64,000 bases of DNA from Leptasterias polaris (taxonomy: Eukaryota; Echinodermata; Asteroidea; Forcipulatida; Asteriidae), in NCBI GenBank assembly GCA_037783415.1, contig JAZGTN010000022.1, positions 5,802,001 through 5,866,000 of the forward strand. Reading direction: 5' to 3'. The translations under genes were made by a program, and so were the position numbers. The notes under the pieces are model-generated. The model saw only the letters and a list, made by a program, of their open reading frames with translations, did not search any database and was not told where the DNA came from. The stretch's first letter is position 1, and each line of letters begins with the position of its first letter. Positions 33,601 through 43,023 of the stretch are shown piece after piece.

Positions 33601-36251
33601 AAAATTTGAATCTGAGAAATGTTACTGTCAGAAATGTTTCTCTGTTTGTGTAGTCCTGTCAGGGATTAATCATCCTGCAAGAGCGTATTCGCTCTGGATT
33701 TTTGGCGATATCTCAAAAATGGGAACAACTTTTGAATTGAAATTTTCACAGGTGATTATATATAGCTACATTTAAAAAGGATTAAACATTCAAACGGTTC
33801 CAAAAACCAAAGGTATACTTTGCATTTAATGGTTGATAACATTTGCACTCTATATTTGATATGAAAGTAATGGAAGGCAATGAGCAGTGTTTGGTATAAA
33901 AAATTAAATGTACTACATTGGATCCACACTTTAGCTTTGTAAGCAAGCAATTTGTCAACCAATCTGGCCCATGATTCTTGATTGCTAAATATCTGTATTA
34001 TTTTTTTATTACAGGTATTGCCTCATGGGTTAAGTCCCATTGCACATCAGAAAGTCAAGCAGATAGCTTGTGGGGAGAAGCATACCTTGTTCTTGTATGA
34101 CACGGGTACCGTGGCTGCATGTGGGTGAGTAAAAGAGCTTTCCATTGCAACGTCACAGCCCGAGTTGTTGCCAACCGAGGTTGGAAAACTATGGAAAGCC
34201 ATAACTGCAAATCAAAAACAGATAGCCATAGTTTGTAGCAATGTTACACAAAATATTCAAAAATAGTGTTGAATTTGTTTGAAACAAATCAACCAATCAT
34301 GGAAGGTATTTCAGTTCATGAATCTTTACAGAAAATATTGAATTTGGTCTCAACATTTTTTAACACCATTGAATGTTTTGCTAACATTCGGCTGTCCATG
34401 CCAACCGGCGCACTTTGTTCATCAACAATGGAAAGGTCTATACCCAATTGATGTATCAGTCCTAGCTGTAGGGGTATCATGAATGTACCCAGGGTTGGGG
34501 CTGGAAGGAAACATACATTGTTACTTCAAGATACAGGTCTAGTGTTTGCATGTTGGTTCATCATCATCTCAATTACTCCCAACAGGGTGCCATCATAAAT
34601 TATACCCGTGGGCAGAACATTTGCTGGTTATACAGGTGTAGTGGCTGCACCCCAATGGGTATATCGGTCCCTATAGTAGGTACCTTGAGACGATTAAACA
34701 GGGCACACATTTTTAATGGCCACAGTGAATGCATATCCAACTAATTTCAAAACCATCACTTCTTGCCTCTTTCTCTGGAAGTATTGGCCAACGCTGCAAC
34801 CTAAGAACTGTGCCTGTTAAGGCGTTATAGCGCCCTCTGTTGGGTTAGCGGTGAGTCAGTATAAAGAAGGCTATGATGATCTGAGGCAACACAAAGGAAA
34901 AACAGACACTTTAGACTATACTACAGAGAGAAATGTCACTAAAGAATAAAAACAAGTAAATGATTTATCTTATTTCTACACAGATTTAATGGCTTTGGAC
35001 AGCTTGGATCAGGTGATCGAGCAGAGCTAGTTTCACCCAAGTCTCTGGAGTCACTAGAGGGGGTAGTTTACATTGCCTGTGGGGCAAACCATAGTTTAGT
35101 GGTTACAGGTAATCTATACTATAAAAGACATAACTTTTATTGTCTTGGATTTGAATCGTGCCATCTTGGATTTGAATTGTGCCATCATGATTTTGGTTAT
35201 GAATCATCACATGGATCTTTTAATTTATTTTGTTCTGATTGGTCATGAACCATCACATGGGTCTTATAATTTAGTTTGTTTTGATTGGTCATGAACCATC
35301 ACATGGGTCTTGTAATTTAGTTTGTTCTGATTGGTCATGAGTTGTCACATGGGTTTATTGAAGTACTCTTAAATGAACCATGTTTGATTGGTGAATAGTG
35401 TTTAAGAATGGTAAGAAATGGATCAAGCACTAGCTGTTCGTCAAGCTCTGTCACAAGGATGCACCCCTTCCAATTTCAGGTATCGAACAGTTTCTTCTTT
35501 TTCCCAACAAGAATGAGGAATTTGTTATTTTCTCCCCCCCCCCAAAAAAAGAAAAAAAAAAAAAAAAAAATCATGAATGGTTTATAAAATTAAGAGTCGG
35601 TCTTTAGGTATTTAGACCTACATGGTCTGTCACAATGCAATCTATATTTATTCTCTGGTAACTGTAAAACATTAAGCTCTTATTCCTCCAATAAAGCAAT
35701 CCACGTGATCATCATTCATCCAATTAGAATGTCTTATTTATGTAAGGCTATTGCTAACTCCAAGGATGAAGAGACTGAAACTCTCTGTTTGTTGACCCGA
35801 AGTCATTCATTATTTTTATAAGGAAATAATGTATGTATGTTGTAAACTTCCTGTTGATCCACTATTCTGATCGTCATAGGAGTAACTCTTGAAAAGAACA
35901 GAAGTTGAACAACCTCCAACCCCCCCCCCCCCCCATTCCAATGCTTCAAAAAGGAAAAAACACCCCAAGGGGAATTCTCTTTCTCTAAAAATACACCATC
36001 TCCCCCAAGATACTGTGGAATTGAACAAAAGCATCAGACCCTGTACACTTTAACTACAACTTTTTCTGTCCACTTTTTTTATTTTGTATTCTTTTTTTTC
36101 TTTGTAGACACAGGGGAACTTTTCGCGTGGGGTTTGGGCAGAGCGTGTGGATATCGCCGGCAGGACATCTTACAGCCAGTTCGCATGATGACTCGTCAAA
36201 GCAACGTGGTCATGACTGCAGGTGGCTGCGCGCATTCAGCGGCTCTAACAG
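18895..36251 (+). CDS. RCC1-repeat (beta-propeller) protein gene, 3' end missing
   Basis: Six plus-strand exons (18895-19195, 23642-23684, 24840-25047, 34015-34124, 34984-35108, 36108-36251) join with matching phases (1, 2, 0, 2, 1, 1) into one open frame. The product shows about five to six RCC1 repeats: SWGCGEFGQHGQG, CGASHTVIVT, YTWGNGNSGQLGCGD, VACGGRHTTLWLENG, CFSWGNNFYAQLG, IACGEKHTLFLYDTG, CGFNGFGQLGSGD, IACGANHSLVVT, LFAWGLGRACGY and AGGCAHSAALT. RCC1 domains are seven-bladed propellers that bind partners or act on small GTPases; the exact family (RCC1, HERC, RPGR or RCCD1-like) cannot be told from these blades. The N-terminal 32 residues are polar and unconserved. At least one blade is missing and no exon was recognised between 36251 and 64000. 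A stop (TAA) lies in frame 54 bases upstream of the ATG. Confidence 0.85.
19246..22314 (+). mobile_element. 3.07-kb TIR DNA transposon, nonautonomous, rich in CAACGTTG motifs
   Basis: Inverted ends CCCAGTGGGCA and TGCCCACTGGG. Both ends continue with many ACGTTGAA / AACGTTATTTCAACGTTG motifs (19258-19620 and 22080-22300). The middle (about 19640-21160) is AT-rich and noncoding. The right third (21190-22200) is a 111-bp tandem array. No transposase recognised. The superfamily was not assigned; the target duplication is unclear. It lies 50 bp after the first RCC1-gene donor. Confidence 0.85.
21190..22200 (+). repeat. 111-bp tandem array inside the TIR transposon, about 9 units
   Basis: TATCGCGACGC-type cores recur at about 21255, 21367, 21480, 21591, 21702, 21813, 21924, 22035 and 22146, a 111-bp period. 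Each unit holds a hairpin (GGTTGTTATT / AATAACAACC around ATCGCGACGC) and GTTGGATCAACATTGATTTT. The period is a multiple of three, so long spurious open frames appear. Confidence 0.9.
22578..22725. mobile_element. Fold-back (palindromic) element
   Basis: Two arms, TTAGTGGCCTGATGTTTCGA... and ...TCGAAACGTCAGGCCACTAA, each about 55-60 bp, around a short centre (ACACAACACACTATGTGTGT). The transcript or single strand would form a long hairpin. A fragment of one arm recurs at 59494-59532. Confidence 0.8.
23164..23540 (+). mobile_element. SINE family A-like, variant body
   Basis: A tRNA-Leu-like head (TCATAGCCGAGTGGTCTAGT, CCAAGCTCTGGTG, GGTTCGATACCC), then CTTGAGCAAGGCACTTAACC as in the other copies, but a different body (GATACCCATGCCTACATCC and a section with GGCCGCCAGGACC). 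The end is A-rich with AATAATAAC. Separate subfamily in RCC1-gene intron 1. Confidence 0.75.
23642..23684 (+). CDS. RCC1-repeat gene, exon 2 (43 bp)
   Basis: A very short exon encoding DTDEIYTWGNGNSGQ, between ...TATTTTCAG and the donor GTAAGT. Phase 1 in, phase 2 out. It would be missed without the neighbouring blades. Confidence 0.85.
23733..24191 (+). mobile_element. TIR element (AACAGGCATGCAAC termini)
   Basis: About 460 bp with inverted termini AACAGGCATGCAACCCTTC and GAAGAGTTGCATGCCTGTT. Single copy in this window. A 60-codon minus-strand open stretch inside has no recognised domain. It lies in intron 2 of the RCC1-repeat gene. Confidence 0.72.
24600..24790 (+). repeat. Degenerate GACTTG-rich repeat
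   Basis: Repeated ACTTGTGACTTGA and GACTTGGACTTGCAAAAAA blocks, 50 bp before exon 3 of the RCC1-repeat gene. Confidence 0.7.
24840..25047 (+). CDS. RCC1-repeat gene, exon 3
   Basis: Phase 2 in, phase 0 out; acceptor AATTTGTCAG, donor CAG|GTATGT. Encodes LGCGDKETHLTPQRVHLP, GVACGGRHTTLWLENGMC and FSWGNNFYAQLGYDFRIE: the end of one blade, a full blade and the start of the next. Confidence 0.9.
25346..25541 (+). mobile_element. MITE family 2, copy 3
   Basis: About 196 bp with inverted termini (GGACCCAATTTCATA at left, TATGAAATTGGGCCC at right) and internal GGTATCCAGCTTAT and GGTTACCGGCCAAAAT blocks shared with the other copies. It lies in intron 3 of the RCC1-repeat gene. Confidence 0.8.
25693..26014 (+). 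mobile_element. TTAA-flanked MITE family 6, copy 1
   Basis: Between TTAA repeats; termini CTCTTTCAGTGCC and GGCACAGAAAGAG, with AACCTAAAATGCCCAGCTTT and the long shared TTGCCTTGGTACATCCCAAA block in common with 31951-32266. Confidence 0.78.
26018..26490. other. RCC1-gene intron 3, unique part before the LTR element
   Basis: Intron sequence with no recognised gene or repeat. The last five bases (AGTTG) are the target-site copy of the LTR element. Confidence 0.5.
26491..26688 (+). repeat. 5' LTR
   Basis: 198 bp, TG...CA. By eye identical to the 3' LTR. Contains AATAAA at 26628-26633 and GCATGCGCAT near 26534. Target copy AGTTG directly before it. Confidence 0.95.
26691..26708 (+). other. Primer binding site (tRNA-Ser)
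   Basis: TGGCGACGAGGATGGGAT starts two bases after the LTR and is complementary to the 3' end, including CCA, of animal tRNA-Ser(GCT) as I recall it. Confidence 0.8.
27377..27720 (+). repeat. Simple and tandem repeats in the retrotransposon leader, including CCTG(n)
   Basis: A duplicated GATTGCCCGATGCTGATGCC block, then CCAGCCTACCCCCC units, then about 20 CCTG units (27527-27608), then three GGCCTGAAAAGGACTATG-like units. All lie in the long leader between the primer site and gag. Confidence 0.9.
28073..30130 (+). pseudogene. gag-pro-RT frame of the Gypsy element, truncated by deletion
   Basis: 685 codons open. Gag occupies about residues 1-225, followed by two zinc knuckles (CX2CX3HX4C from residue 231 and CX2CX4HX4C after it). 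The aspartic protease active site LDTGS has its D at residue 330. Reverse transcriptase begins near residue 470 and includes the catalytic YLDD box (residues 617-620). The frame then stops at TAG soon after the YLGH motif. The RT thumb, all of RNase H and the zinc-binding N-terminus of integrase are missing, so an internal deletion joined RT to integrase in another frame near 30110-30130. An intact relative would make one longer polyprotein of roughly twice this length. The product could not complete reverse transcription by itself. Confidence 0.92.
30126..31103 (+). pseudogene. Integrase core and C-terminal remnant of the Gypsy element
   Basis: In a different frame from the upstream RT frame, the sequence reads the integrase core: first catalytic D in LHIDYA (about 30183), second in ASDNGTPF (about 30350) and the glutamate in SNGLAERAVQ (about 30450). 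An in-frame TGA at 30594-30596 interrupts the frame before the C-terminal domain (KTGDSVLVKNFG, FEIQLDDGRSVRRH), which then stays open to the stop at 31101-31103. No start codon or frame is shared with gag, so it is not expressible as part of the polyprotein. Damage: the upstream deletion with frame change, plus one nonsense codon. Confidence 0.9.
31303..31316 (+). other. Polypurine tract
   Basis: AAAAAGGGAGGAA immediately before the 3' LTR, the usual plus-strand primer. Confidence 0.85.
31317..31514 (+). repeat. 3' LTR
   Basis: 198 bp, same ends and sequence as the 5' LTR, followed by AGTTG. Confidence 0.95.
31520..31950. other. RCC1-gene intron 3 after the LTR element
   Basis: No gene or repeat recognised. 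Confidence 0.5.
31951..32266 (+). mobile_element. MITE family 6, copy 2
   Basis: TCTCTTTCAGTGCC at left, GGCACTGAAAGTGTTCAA at right, same body as 25693-26014. The TTAA flanks are mutated. RCC1-gene intron 3. Confidence 0.75.
32267..33431. other. RCC1-gene intron 3, unique AT-rich part
   Basis: AT-rich intron sequence between MITE copies. Nothing else seen. Confidence 0.5.
33436..33825 (+). mobile_element. TTAA-flanked MITE family 5, copy 1
   Basis: About 390 bp between TTAA repeats. Left end AGGGAAGGTATACGTTTGGT, right end ACCAAAGGTATACTTTGCAT. Subterminal GTTTGGTAATCACTC resembles family 4. RCC1-gene intron 3, about 190 bp before exon 34015-34124. Confidence 0.82.
34015..34124 (+). CDS. 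RCC1-repeat gene, exon 4
   Basis: Phase 0 in, phase 2 out; acceptor TTTTTATTACAG, donor TGG|GTGAGT. Encodes VLPHGLSPIAHQKVKQIACG and EKHTLFLYDTGTVAACG. The preceding intron is about 9 kb because of the LTR retrotransposon and several MITEs. Confidence 0.88.
34134..34442 (-). mobile_element. MITE family 1, copy 3 (inverted)
   Basis: Reverse orientation of the same element, ending ATGGAAAGGTCTATA. It starts about 10 bp after the 5' splice site of the RCC1-gene exon 34015-34124, so the insertion almost touches the donor. Confidence 0.75.
34984..35108 (+). CDS. RCC1-repeat gene, exon 5
   Basis: Phase 2 in, phase 1 out; acceptor TTCTACACAG, donor ACAG|GTAATC. Encodes FNGFGQLGSGDRAELVSPKS and VYIACGANHSLVVT, one typical RCC1 blade. 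Confidence 0.9.
35191..35365 (+). repeat. 46-bp tandem repeat, about four units
   Basis: GATTGGTCATGAACCATCAC plus ATGGGTCTTNTAATTTAGTT recurs at 35191, 35237, 35283 and 35329. Starts about 80 bp after the donor of RCC1-gene exon 5. Confidence 0.85.
36108..36251 (+). CDS. RCC1-repeat gene, exon 6 (last one recognised)
   Basis: Phase 1 in and out; acceptor TTTTCTTTGTAG, donor ACAG|GTAAGT. Encodes DTGELFAWGLGRACGYRRQD and AGGCAHSAALT. The good donor shows that the gene continues, but the next exon was not found in the remaining 27.7 kb. Confidence 0.88.
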
Positions 36252-38480
36252 GTAAGTCCATTGTCTTGACAACCTCGCTACCGCGTGTGGTCGCCATGTT
36301 GACTGGCAATGATCGGTCGCACGAGGGCGCTGTTTTATCACTGTGATTTTAAATTAACTTGTTAACTGAAAAAACCTTTCCCCACAACTCTATTCAATTT
36401 AAAACTTTGATTGTGTCAGCCCTGATAAACTAAAACAAAAACCCTTTTTGTCATTGATCCGTCCAGTTTGTCTGACATAAACAGTGTATTGTTTTATCTC
36501 CAATTGCATTTAATGCATTTCATGAAGGCAGGTTTTTGTGATATTTATTCATCACAGTTTACCCATAATGAAGAGTAAATACATTCATAAAATGAAAAGA
36601 CTTAGAAATAAAAGGTTCACATTTGTGATTTTTATTTCGTTATGGATCTCTCCTTCTTTGCCTTCTAACTTACTTGAAAATAAATGAACTTACTATCAGG
36701 AATAAAAGACAAAGCCCTGTTGTGCACAAACTTCTAGTTTTTCAGTTTGTATTTTGATAGTGTGTAAGGTTGGTACAATGTAGTTGCATTTTTCGACCTC
36801 TACTCAGTTTTTATGATTTTGTTCTTTTGTGCAATCAAACCCCAGAAAAGATCATTTGCAATCTCAAAAACCTGATGTACCACATTTTGTTAAGATGGAG
36901 AAAATAACTCAATTGTGATTCAGTTCGCATTTGGTAATCCTACAGGGGGTACTTTCACCAGGTTCTACTTTGTACGGTCGTGTGTATCATTTTAAACGTA
37001 TTCGTATTTTTAATGTCTGTCTGTTTTGTAACTGTTTTTTTTTTTACCCTGCGAAATAATAAATGAAACAAGTTGAGTCTCCATGGATTGGTATTCACAC
37101 AGTATTGGTATTCACACAGCGTCTCCTGTACCATGTACATATGTATACATGTAGCCTGAACTTGTAATTACGAATAATTGTCATTTCCAGGTGCATTATG
37201 TGCACATGATTAATGATAAGATTATATCATAATTGACACCGTGCTGTATATTTCCCCCACCAGCAGAACACTAGAACGTTAGGATTTATAATCCTTCTTA
37301 ATCTTGTCCCAGACAATGAATAGTTTATAATGTAATCCCCCTCTTAAATACCATACTGTTGTCTGCGGAATGAGTGTTGCAGCTAACTTCATCCATGAGT
37401 TCATAATAGTCTGAAGTGTTTCTATCAGAAAATATACTCTCTTTCTACTCAAACCAAAAAACTACTTACATAACACTATCAATAATGTTTGAATGAGCTA
37501 TGAACCAAAGTCTGTCAACATTTCACCTTTTAAATAGTTAATTACATGTTATACAAACTAACACTGATAGGTTTGTTACTCTTGACTTGAAAACAGAGAT
37601 TGGATAATAGAGACATATGTCTCATGGTGATTCTCCCCAGCACCAATTTGAACAAACTGAACCTCCAGATAAAAAACCCCATATATTTTCATGATATCAA
37701 TCATCCAAACTTCACATCTCTGTGAATATTTTGATTCTAGAAGGTTTTTCTGCCCGGCTTCATTCTTTATTATTCATCTGCTAGAAACTTCCCTTGTGAG
37801 TACATATATTTGATAGAGTTGTTGTAAAATAGTCATGAGTTTTATTAGTTTATGGTACATGATCAGGTGGGAGTCTGTACCTGACTGAACACACTAATCC
37901 TATGATCCTTCATAGTCCTGGCAAAGAACAAAACAATTACAGGTTGTTGCTCCCTTTATATATATACACCCACCTCTATTATTCAAAGAGAAATATCTAC
38001 TCATTCTATGCCATCGGTTTAAACAATAAAATTGCATACATGATTGTGTGAACAATTCGTGAACAATTCGGTCACAGTTCGTACTGGCGATGTTTCATGT
38101 GAATGAAAGAAATCTGATGGAAAGTTCAATTTAGGAAACCACATGCGATTCTTAGTTTAACGGAGCTGTTGCTTTAAATGGATGATTTTATTTGTTAGAC
38201 TATCACTGGCTTCTTTTGATAGAGGCCGAGCATTATGAGTTGTTTGTATAATTGGTCTATTGTTTAATTATCGGCCATTGTTCCTAGGGTAGTTCAACGG
38301 GACCATTCTACTCAAAATAAGTCAATATTTTATCTGGAACATAAAAACATGTACACACAAACGTTAGCAATGTAGAACCACTTTTTGTGTGTATAGAAAC
38401 TAAACTGTGGAGGGGGCGGTCGCATTCAATACTTCCTTTCAACTCTTCCACAGACCCCAAGCTCTCATTTAACAATACGA
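36252..38480. other. Exon-free stretch after the last RCC1-gene exon
   Basis: AT-rich, probably intron. No exon, RNA gene or dispersed repeat recognised. Confidence 0.45.
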
Positions 38481-38489
38481 GGGATTCAA

Positions 38490-38800
38490 GAGTTGTGCTG
38501 GTGGTGGTGGAGGTGGTGGAGGTGGTATGTGTGCGTTGAAGAGGGGTGGGGGGGGGGGGGGGGCTGCATTGCCCCTATTGGCTCATCACAATGTCTTTAT
38601 CAAAACTGGAATCAAAATTTGTTAATGATCTTAACTTACAGCCAGATTCTTGTATTGAAAAAACCACACAAAACCCCCCCCCCCCAAAAAAAAACCCCCC
38701 AAACAAACAAACAACCCAACAACCCACCCAACAAACAAACAAACAAACAACCCAACAAACACCCCAACAAACAAACAAACAAACAAATAGGTAAATCAAA
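38490..38800 (+). repeat. G-rich and CAAA-rich low-complexity tracts
   Basis: GGT/GGA triplets and a run of G (about 38495-38565), then C runs and many CAAA / CCAACAAA units (38673-38790). They create spurious proline, cysteine or lysine-rich frames. Confidence 0.9.
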
Positions 38801-39057
38801 CAAATAATAGGCCTACTAAAAAATGTAGGTCAGTCTCCCATAAATCATTTGTACCCTTTTGTAAATCTTATTGTATGAAGTAATGTTTGTTTAGTTGACA
38901 TTGCTGTATAATTAAGGAGCAAGAAGCTTACCCAATAATTAACAAACAAATTATCCCATCCTTGGTTGTAGCAAACAGAGAATATGTTAATGTAGCACAC
39001 ACTGACGTACTAAATTGAGCTGCTTATTAACTCAGCGTATTTCATTTCAAGTGTACA

Positions 39058-39290
39058 ACATTGGTAATTGTCAAAGACCAGTATCCACACTTGATGTGGC
39101 CCATCATATACATGAAATAACAAATCTGTGAAAGTTAAAGCTCAATCGGTCTTCGGAGTCTTGAGAAAGCAGTGAAAAACCCCATTATATATTTTCACAG
39201 TTTTCAAACAGATTTTATCAGGCGTGATAAGTTATGTGCAAATCTGTGAACATTTGTATTTTTAATCTTACCAATGTTGTACACACCCTT
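39058..39290 (-). mobile_element. Relative of MITE family 4
   Basis: ATTGGTAATTGTCAAAGACC and AAATAACAAATCTGTGAAAG match the right half of family 4, read here in the plus direction from its outer end. Bounded by GTGTACAACATTGGTAA at the left and its inverse TTACCAATGTTGTACAC at the right. A shorter variant with new ends. Confidence 0.7.
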
Positions 39291-39610
39291 TACTGATTGT
39301 ACACAAATGTTAATTCATAAATGAACGAATATGGACAATTAGTTAACATCAAAGTAGACCTTGAACTTTGTGTAGAAAAGAGAACAGAAATGTGCCCACA
39401 TTGAAGGCCAATTTGGGGACAAGATAAATTTGTTATTAGAATTGTTTGTAATTGTTGGTTGATGTTCCCTTCAGCAGTAGGGCATCACTGCTAAACGAGG
39501 AGCATCTATTGATAATTGCCTTGGGCGATACTTTTAAATCAAGAGCCAATCTCATTGGTTGAAATTACGATGACTGGTTGAATGACACTGATTTCTTGGT
39601 TTCTCAAACA

Positions 39611-40339
39611 ACTGCAGTCTTTGAATACTTCCTGACCCATACAAGAATGAGTCTAAGAGAGCCAGAACGGAACTTTTATTATGACATTTGGACTGCAGTC
39701 TTTGAATACTTCCTGACCCATACAAGAATGAGTCTAAGAGAGCCAGAACGGAACTTTTATTATGACATTTGGACTGCAGTCTTTGAATACTTCCTGACCC
39801 ATACAAGAATGAGTCTAAGAGAGCCAGAACGGAACTTTTATTATGACATTTGGACTGCAGTCTTTGAATACTTCCTGACCCATACAAGAATGAGTCTAAG
39901 AGAGCCAGAACGGAACTTTTATTATGACATTTGGACTGCAGTCTTTGAATACTTCCTGACCCATACAAGAATGAGTCTAAGAGAGCCAGAACGGAACTTT
40001 TATTATGACATTTGGACTGCAGTCTTTGAATACTTCCTGACCCATACAAGAATGAGTCTAAGAGAGCCAGAACGGAACTTTTATTATGACATTTGGACTG
40101 CAGTCTTTGAATACTTCCTGACCCATACAAGAATGAGTCTAAGAGAGCCAGAACGGAACTTTTATTATGACATTTGGACTGCAGTCTTTGAATACTTCCT
40201 GACCCATACAAGAATGAGTCTAAGAGAGCCAGAACGGAACTTTTATTATGACATTTGGACTGCAGTCTTTGAATACTTCCTGACCCATACAAGAATGAGT
40301 CTAAGAGAGCCAGAACGGAACTTTTATTATGACATTTGG
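39611..40339. repeat. 81-bp minisatellite, nine units, open on both strands
   Basis: Nine head-to-tail units from ACTGCAGTCTTTGAATACTT to ATGACATTTGG, apparently identical. The period is 27 codons and no unit has a stop in one plus and one minus frame, so a 257-codon plus frame and a 246-codon minus frame run through it. The plus peptide unit (TAVFEYFLTHTRMSLREPER then NFYYDIW) looks protein-like but matches no family I recognise. Confidence 0.95.
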
Positions 40340-40351
40340 ATCGACATGTAA

Positions 40352-41110
40352 TTGTACCCAGGTCATTTACAGACTTGTTAGTGTACTTAACAAGGGGATT
40401 TAAGTCATTGTTACCAGAAGCCAGGATCTACAAGAGAGCAATTAACAATAGAGACCACCTTTGTCTCCCAGTATTCAGACCTAGAATATTTCATGATTAC
40501 ACCAAGGTTTAAGATAACAATTCTATCATCTTGAGTGGTCTTCAGTCCTTTAAAGGAGATTGTCAGTGTTAGTGGCAACCCAGCACAGTTAGGTACAGCT
40601 GAGACTCCCAGGAAAATGTTTTAGGGAGTAAATTATAAACGATGGCACTTACACAGAATTGTGGCTGCAGCTTAAACTACTATTCAAACAGGTTATACAC
40701 TGAAAAAGAAAACCTCAATTGTTTTTTTTAGTAATTCAGTACAAATTCACCATGATTTATGATATAAATTAGCTTTATACACGAACGTTTCATGGTGTAT
40801 AGAAATGTTGCATACATCAAACTACATTGACCTAACCTTCATTATGTCGATGACATCACTTAGTTGATGTGACCATGTGATACTCATGTGATTCCAACCA
40901 TGTCCATTCTGCTATTAACTTAACATGCCTCAAAATGGGTGTACCAGTGGCATCATTTAAAACAAGAATTTTTACAATATTTGTCGAGGGTTGAAACGAA
41001 CTCATTCAAAACCCCAAACAAAACATTGCGTATGTTTTCTTGAGATGCTGATCTTGTAACACTACAGAATGACCTTTTTACTTCATGAACATGATTGGAG
41101 ATATTTCCAT
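40352..41110. other. Stretch without recognised features
   Basis: AT-rich, no convincing exon or repeat. Confidence 0.45.
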
Positions 41111-41164
41111 GTAGCTCAAAAAGAGTAGGCTTTAATTTTCCTCAAGGACAAAGAACAGCAAATG

Positions 41165-41290
41165 TTTACCGTTTTTTTCTGCTCGTTAATGACATCCTTC
41201 AATTTAATCATACAGCGCTCAAGGTTGGGTCGTGTTTGTATTTTTTTGGCTGGTTGCCTTTTCATTCGTGACAATTCTTGTTTTTTCATC
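41165..41290 (-). CDS. Possible minus-strand exon, basic peptide
   Basis: On the minus strand an open stretch encodes MMKKQELSRMKRQPAKKIQ followed by TRPNLERCMIKLKDVINEQ, rich in K, R and E. It ends before a donor-like ACG|GTAAAC and follows CTTACCAAAG, a weak acceptor. No family recognised. It could be an exon of a nested or neighbouring gene, a pseudogene piece, or chance. Confidence 0.25.
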
Positions 41291-41699
41291 ATCTTTGGTA
41301 AGATCAATAGTTGATTTTTATGGTGTAATCCTTTTGGCAGAGCTTAAAATAATGACGGTAAATGAAGCAGTTAATGTGGCCTGGTACACCGCTAGATTTC
41401 AGAAGCATACATTCATTCAAATCGTTATGTTTTCATAGAACATACACACTGCATCTTATAGAGAAGGTTCAAACAAATTAACCACTACCAGCTAATTGTC
41501 AAGAATGATACATATTGGGCCTGAAATTTGTCTCCATTTTATCTTTTGCCTCCAAACTATCTTAAAAGGTGTGAATTTATAACATTGGAAATTAGACATA
41601 GGCCTCTACATGTAGTACCCAAACTTCTAGATAATGAGTGACAATACAGAGAGTCTGTAATAAAGTAAATACAAAACTCAGTGAGTTGATAGGGGTCTT

Positions 41700-42003
41700 G
41701 GCTCTAGACCATTTCATTTCAATTCATTTAATTTATTCTGGTTGTGAAGCTAATGACTCAGGAAAGCAAACTTAATCAATATACTAGCAAAGAACCCAAT
41801 GGAGAGAAGAGAAGGAAGGAAGTTTCAGTTTTAGATGTGGGAGGAAAACCCCAGAGAATTATTCCAGGGAAAACCCACGCATTCAGGCAGGGACTGAAAA
41901 CCCAATCCATGTAGTGCCCCCGGTGGGATTCGAACCAGGGTCCAAGAGGTGGAAGGCGAGGAAAGATACCACTAACCCAACCCAACCACGACCAAGAGGG
42001 GAC
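41700..42003 (-). mobile_element. SINE family C (tRNA-like head)
   Basis: On the minus strand: GGGTTAGTGGTATCTTTCCT, CGCCTTCCACCTC and GGTTCGAATCCCACC resemble a tRNA-Gly-type head, followed by GGGTTTTCAGTCCCTGCCTG and a body, ending in AATTGAAATGAAATG-type repeats. Single copy here. Confidence 0.65.
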
Positions 42004-42079
42004 CACTTCACATTTTAACATTTTCACATTTTTTGCCCCGTGGATACAACTTGATTTAAAATTCAAACTGTCTAGTTAT

Positions 42080-42421
42080 TAATAATAATAATCAACCATT
42101 TTTATATAGCGCATAACACATAGTGATTAAACATGTCCCTATGCGCTGTACAGAAGAAAAAACCCAACAAAATACAAATACAAGATGTACTAGGTTTCAA
42201 ACAAAATGCATGAATTAAATGTTAAATAAGTGCGTCTTCAAAGCAATCTTGAACTTATCAATGGAATCAATATTTTTCAAATGTTCCGGGAGATTGTTCC
42301 ATAGGGTTGAGGCAGTGTGAGCGAAGCTGCGTTCACCATATGACTTGGTCAAAACTGGTGGAATAACAAACAATTTTTTCTTGTTAGAACGAAGATTTCT
42401 TGATGGTGTGTACAATGTTAA
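42080..42421 (-). mobile_element. 5'-truncated LINE (L2/CR1-like), ORF2 C-terminus and 3' tail
   Basis: On the minus strand the end of a reverse-transcriptase ORF is readable (MYTPSRNLRSNKK, KSYGERSFAHTASTLWNNLP, IDSIDKFKIALKTHLF), a motif set typical of the C-terminus of L2/CR1/Jockey-group ORF2 proteins. A 3' UTR follows with ATGCGCTATATAAAAATGG and ATT repeats. The ATGCGCTATATAA plus ATT tail also ends SINE family A. Confidence 0.82.
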
Positions 42422-43019
42422 CAGCTCTTAAGAAGCATACACGATCCCATACAATCCCAATGTGAAAACCTTTTTGAATTACTTGTTCATAGATTGAATT
42501 CCAGTGGGGGTTTTTTCCGACAATTATTGAAACAATACCAATTTTCCAGGTGTGCACTGACAATACAATTTATTGCAACTTAGGGGGACAATGAAATACT
42601 TTATAAATCACTAAATAAAAAAGGCACAAATCTTGCAAAAGAGCAAAAGTTTCTCAAATTAACAAAAATTCATAATGTAAGTTTACATCCTAGTGACATC
42701 AGTAGTGATAAATTACACAATTCCTTCAAAACAGCATAGAATATTAAGATGTTGGAATCTATGTATGAGAATGTGATGAATGGAAACATGTTGATCATTC
42801 ATGGCAGACTGATTTACAGTAGTGTCCAATTTCAGGATTCATTTCAAGGGAATGTTTCTGTTTAAGGGGTGGGGGTTATTTACGAGGGGAATTCATCACA
42901 TTTTTGAGTCTTGAGAAACACATGTTACAAATTATTGTTATCAATTTATTCTTTTTTCTCATACATCAGAAGCTAATTGTTTCTGTGCTAAACTAATAAG
43001 TGAAAATGGGACCAGTCTC
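42422..43019. other. Stretch without recognised features
   Basis: AT-rich, nothing recognised. Confidence 0.45.
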
Positions 43020-43023
43020 TTAA

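Noticed and set aside
39552..40351. A real repetitive protein of about 250 residues
   Set aside because: Open frames on both strands follow from a stop-free unit of 81 bp. No splice or start context and no family match.
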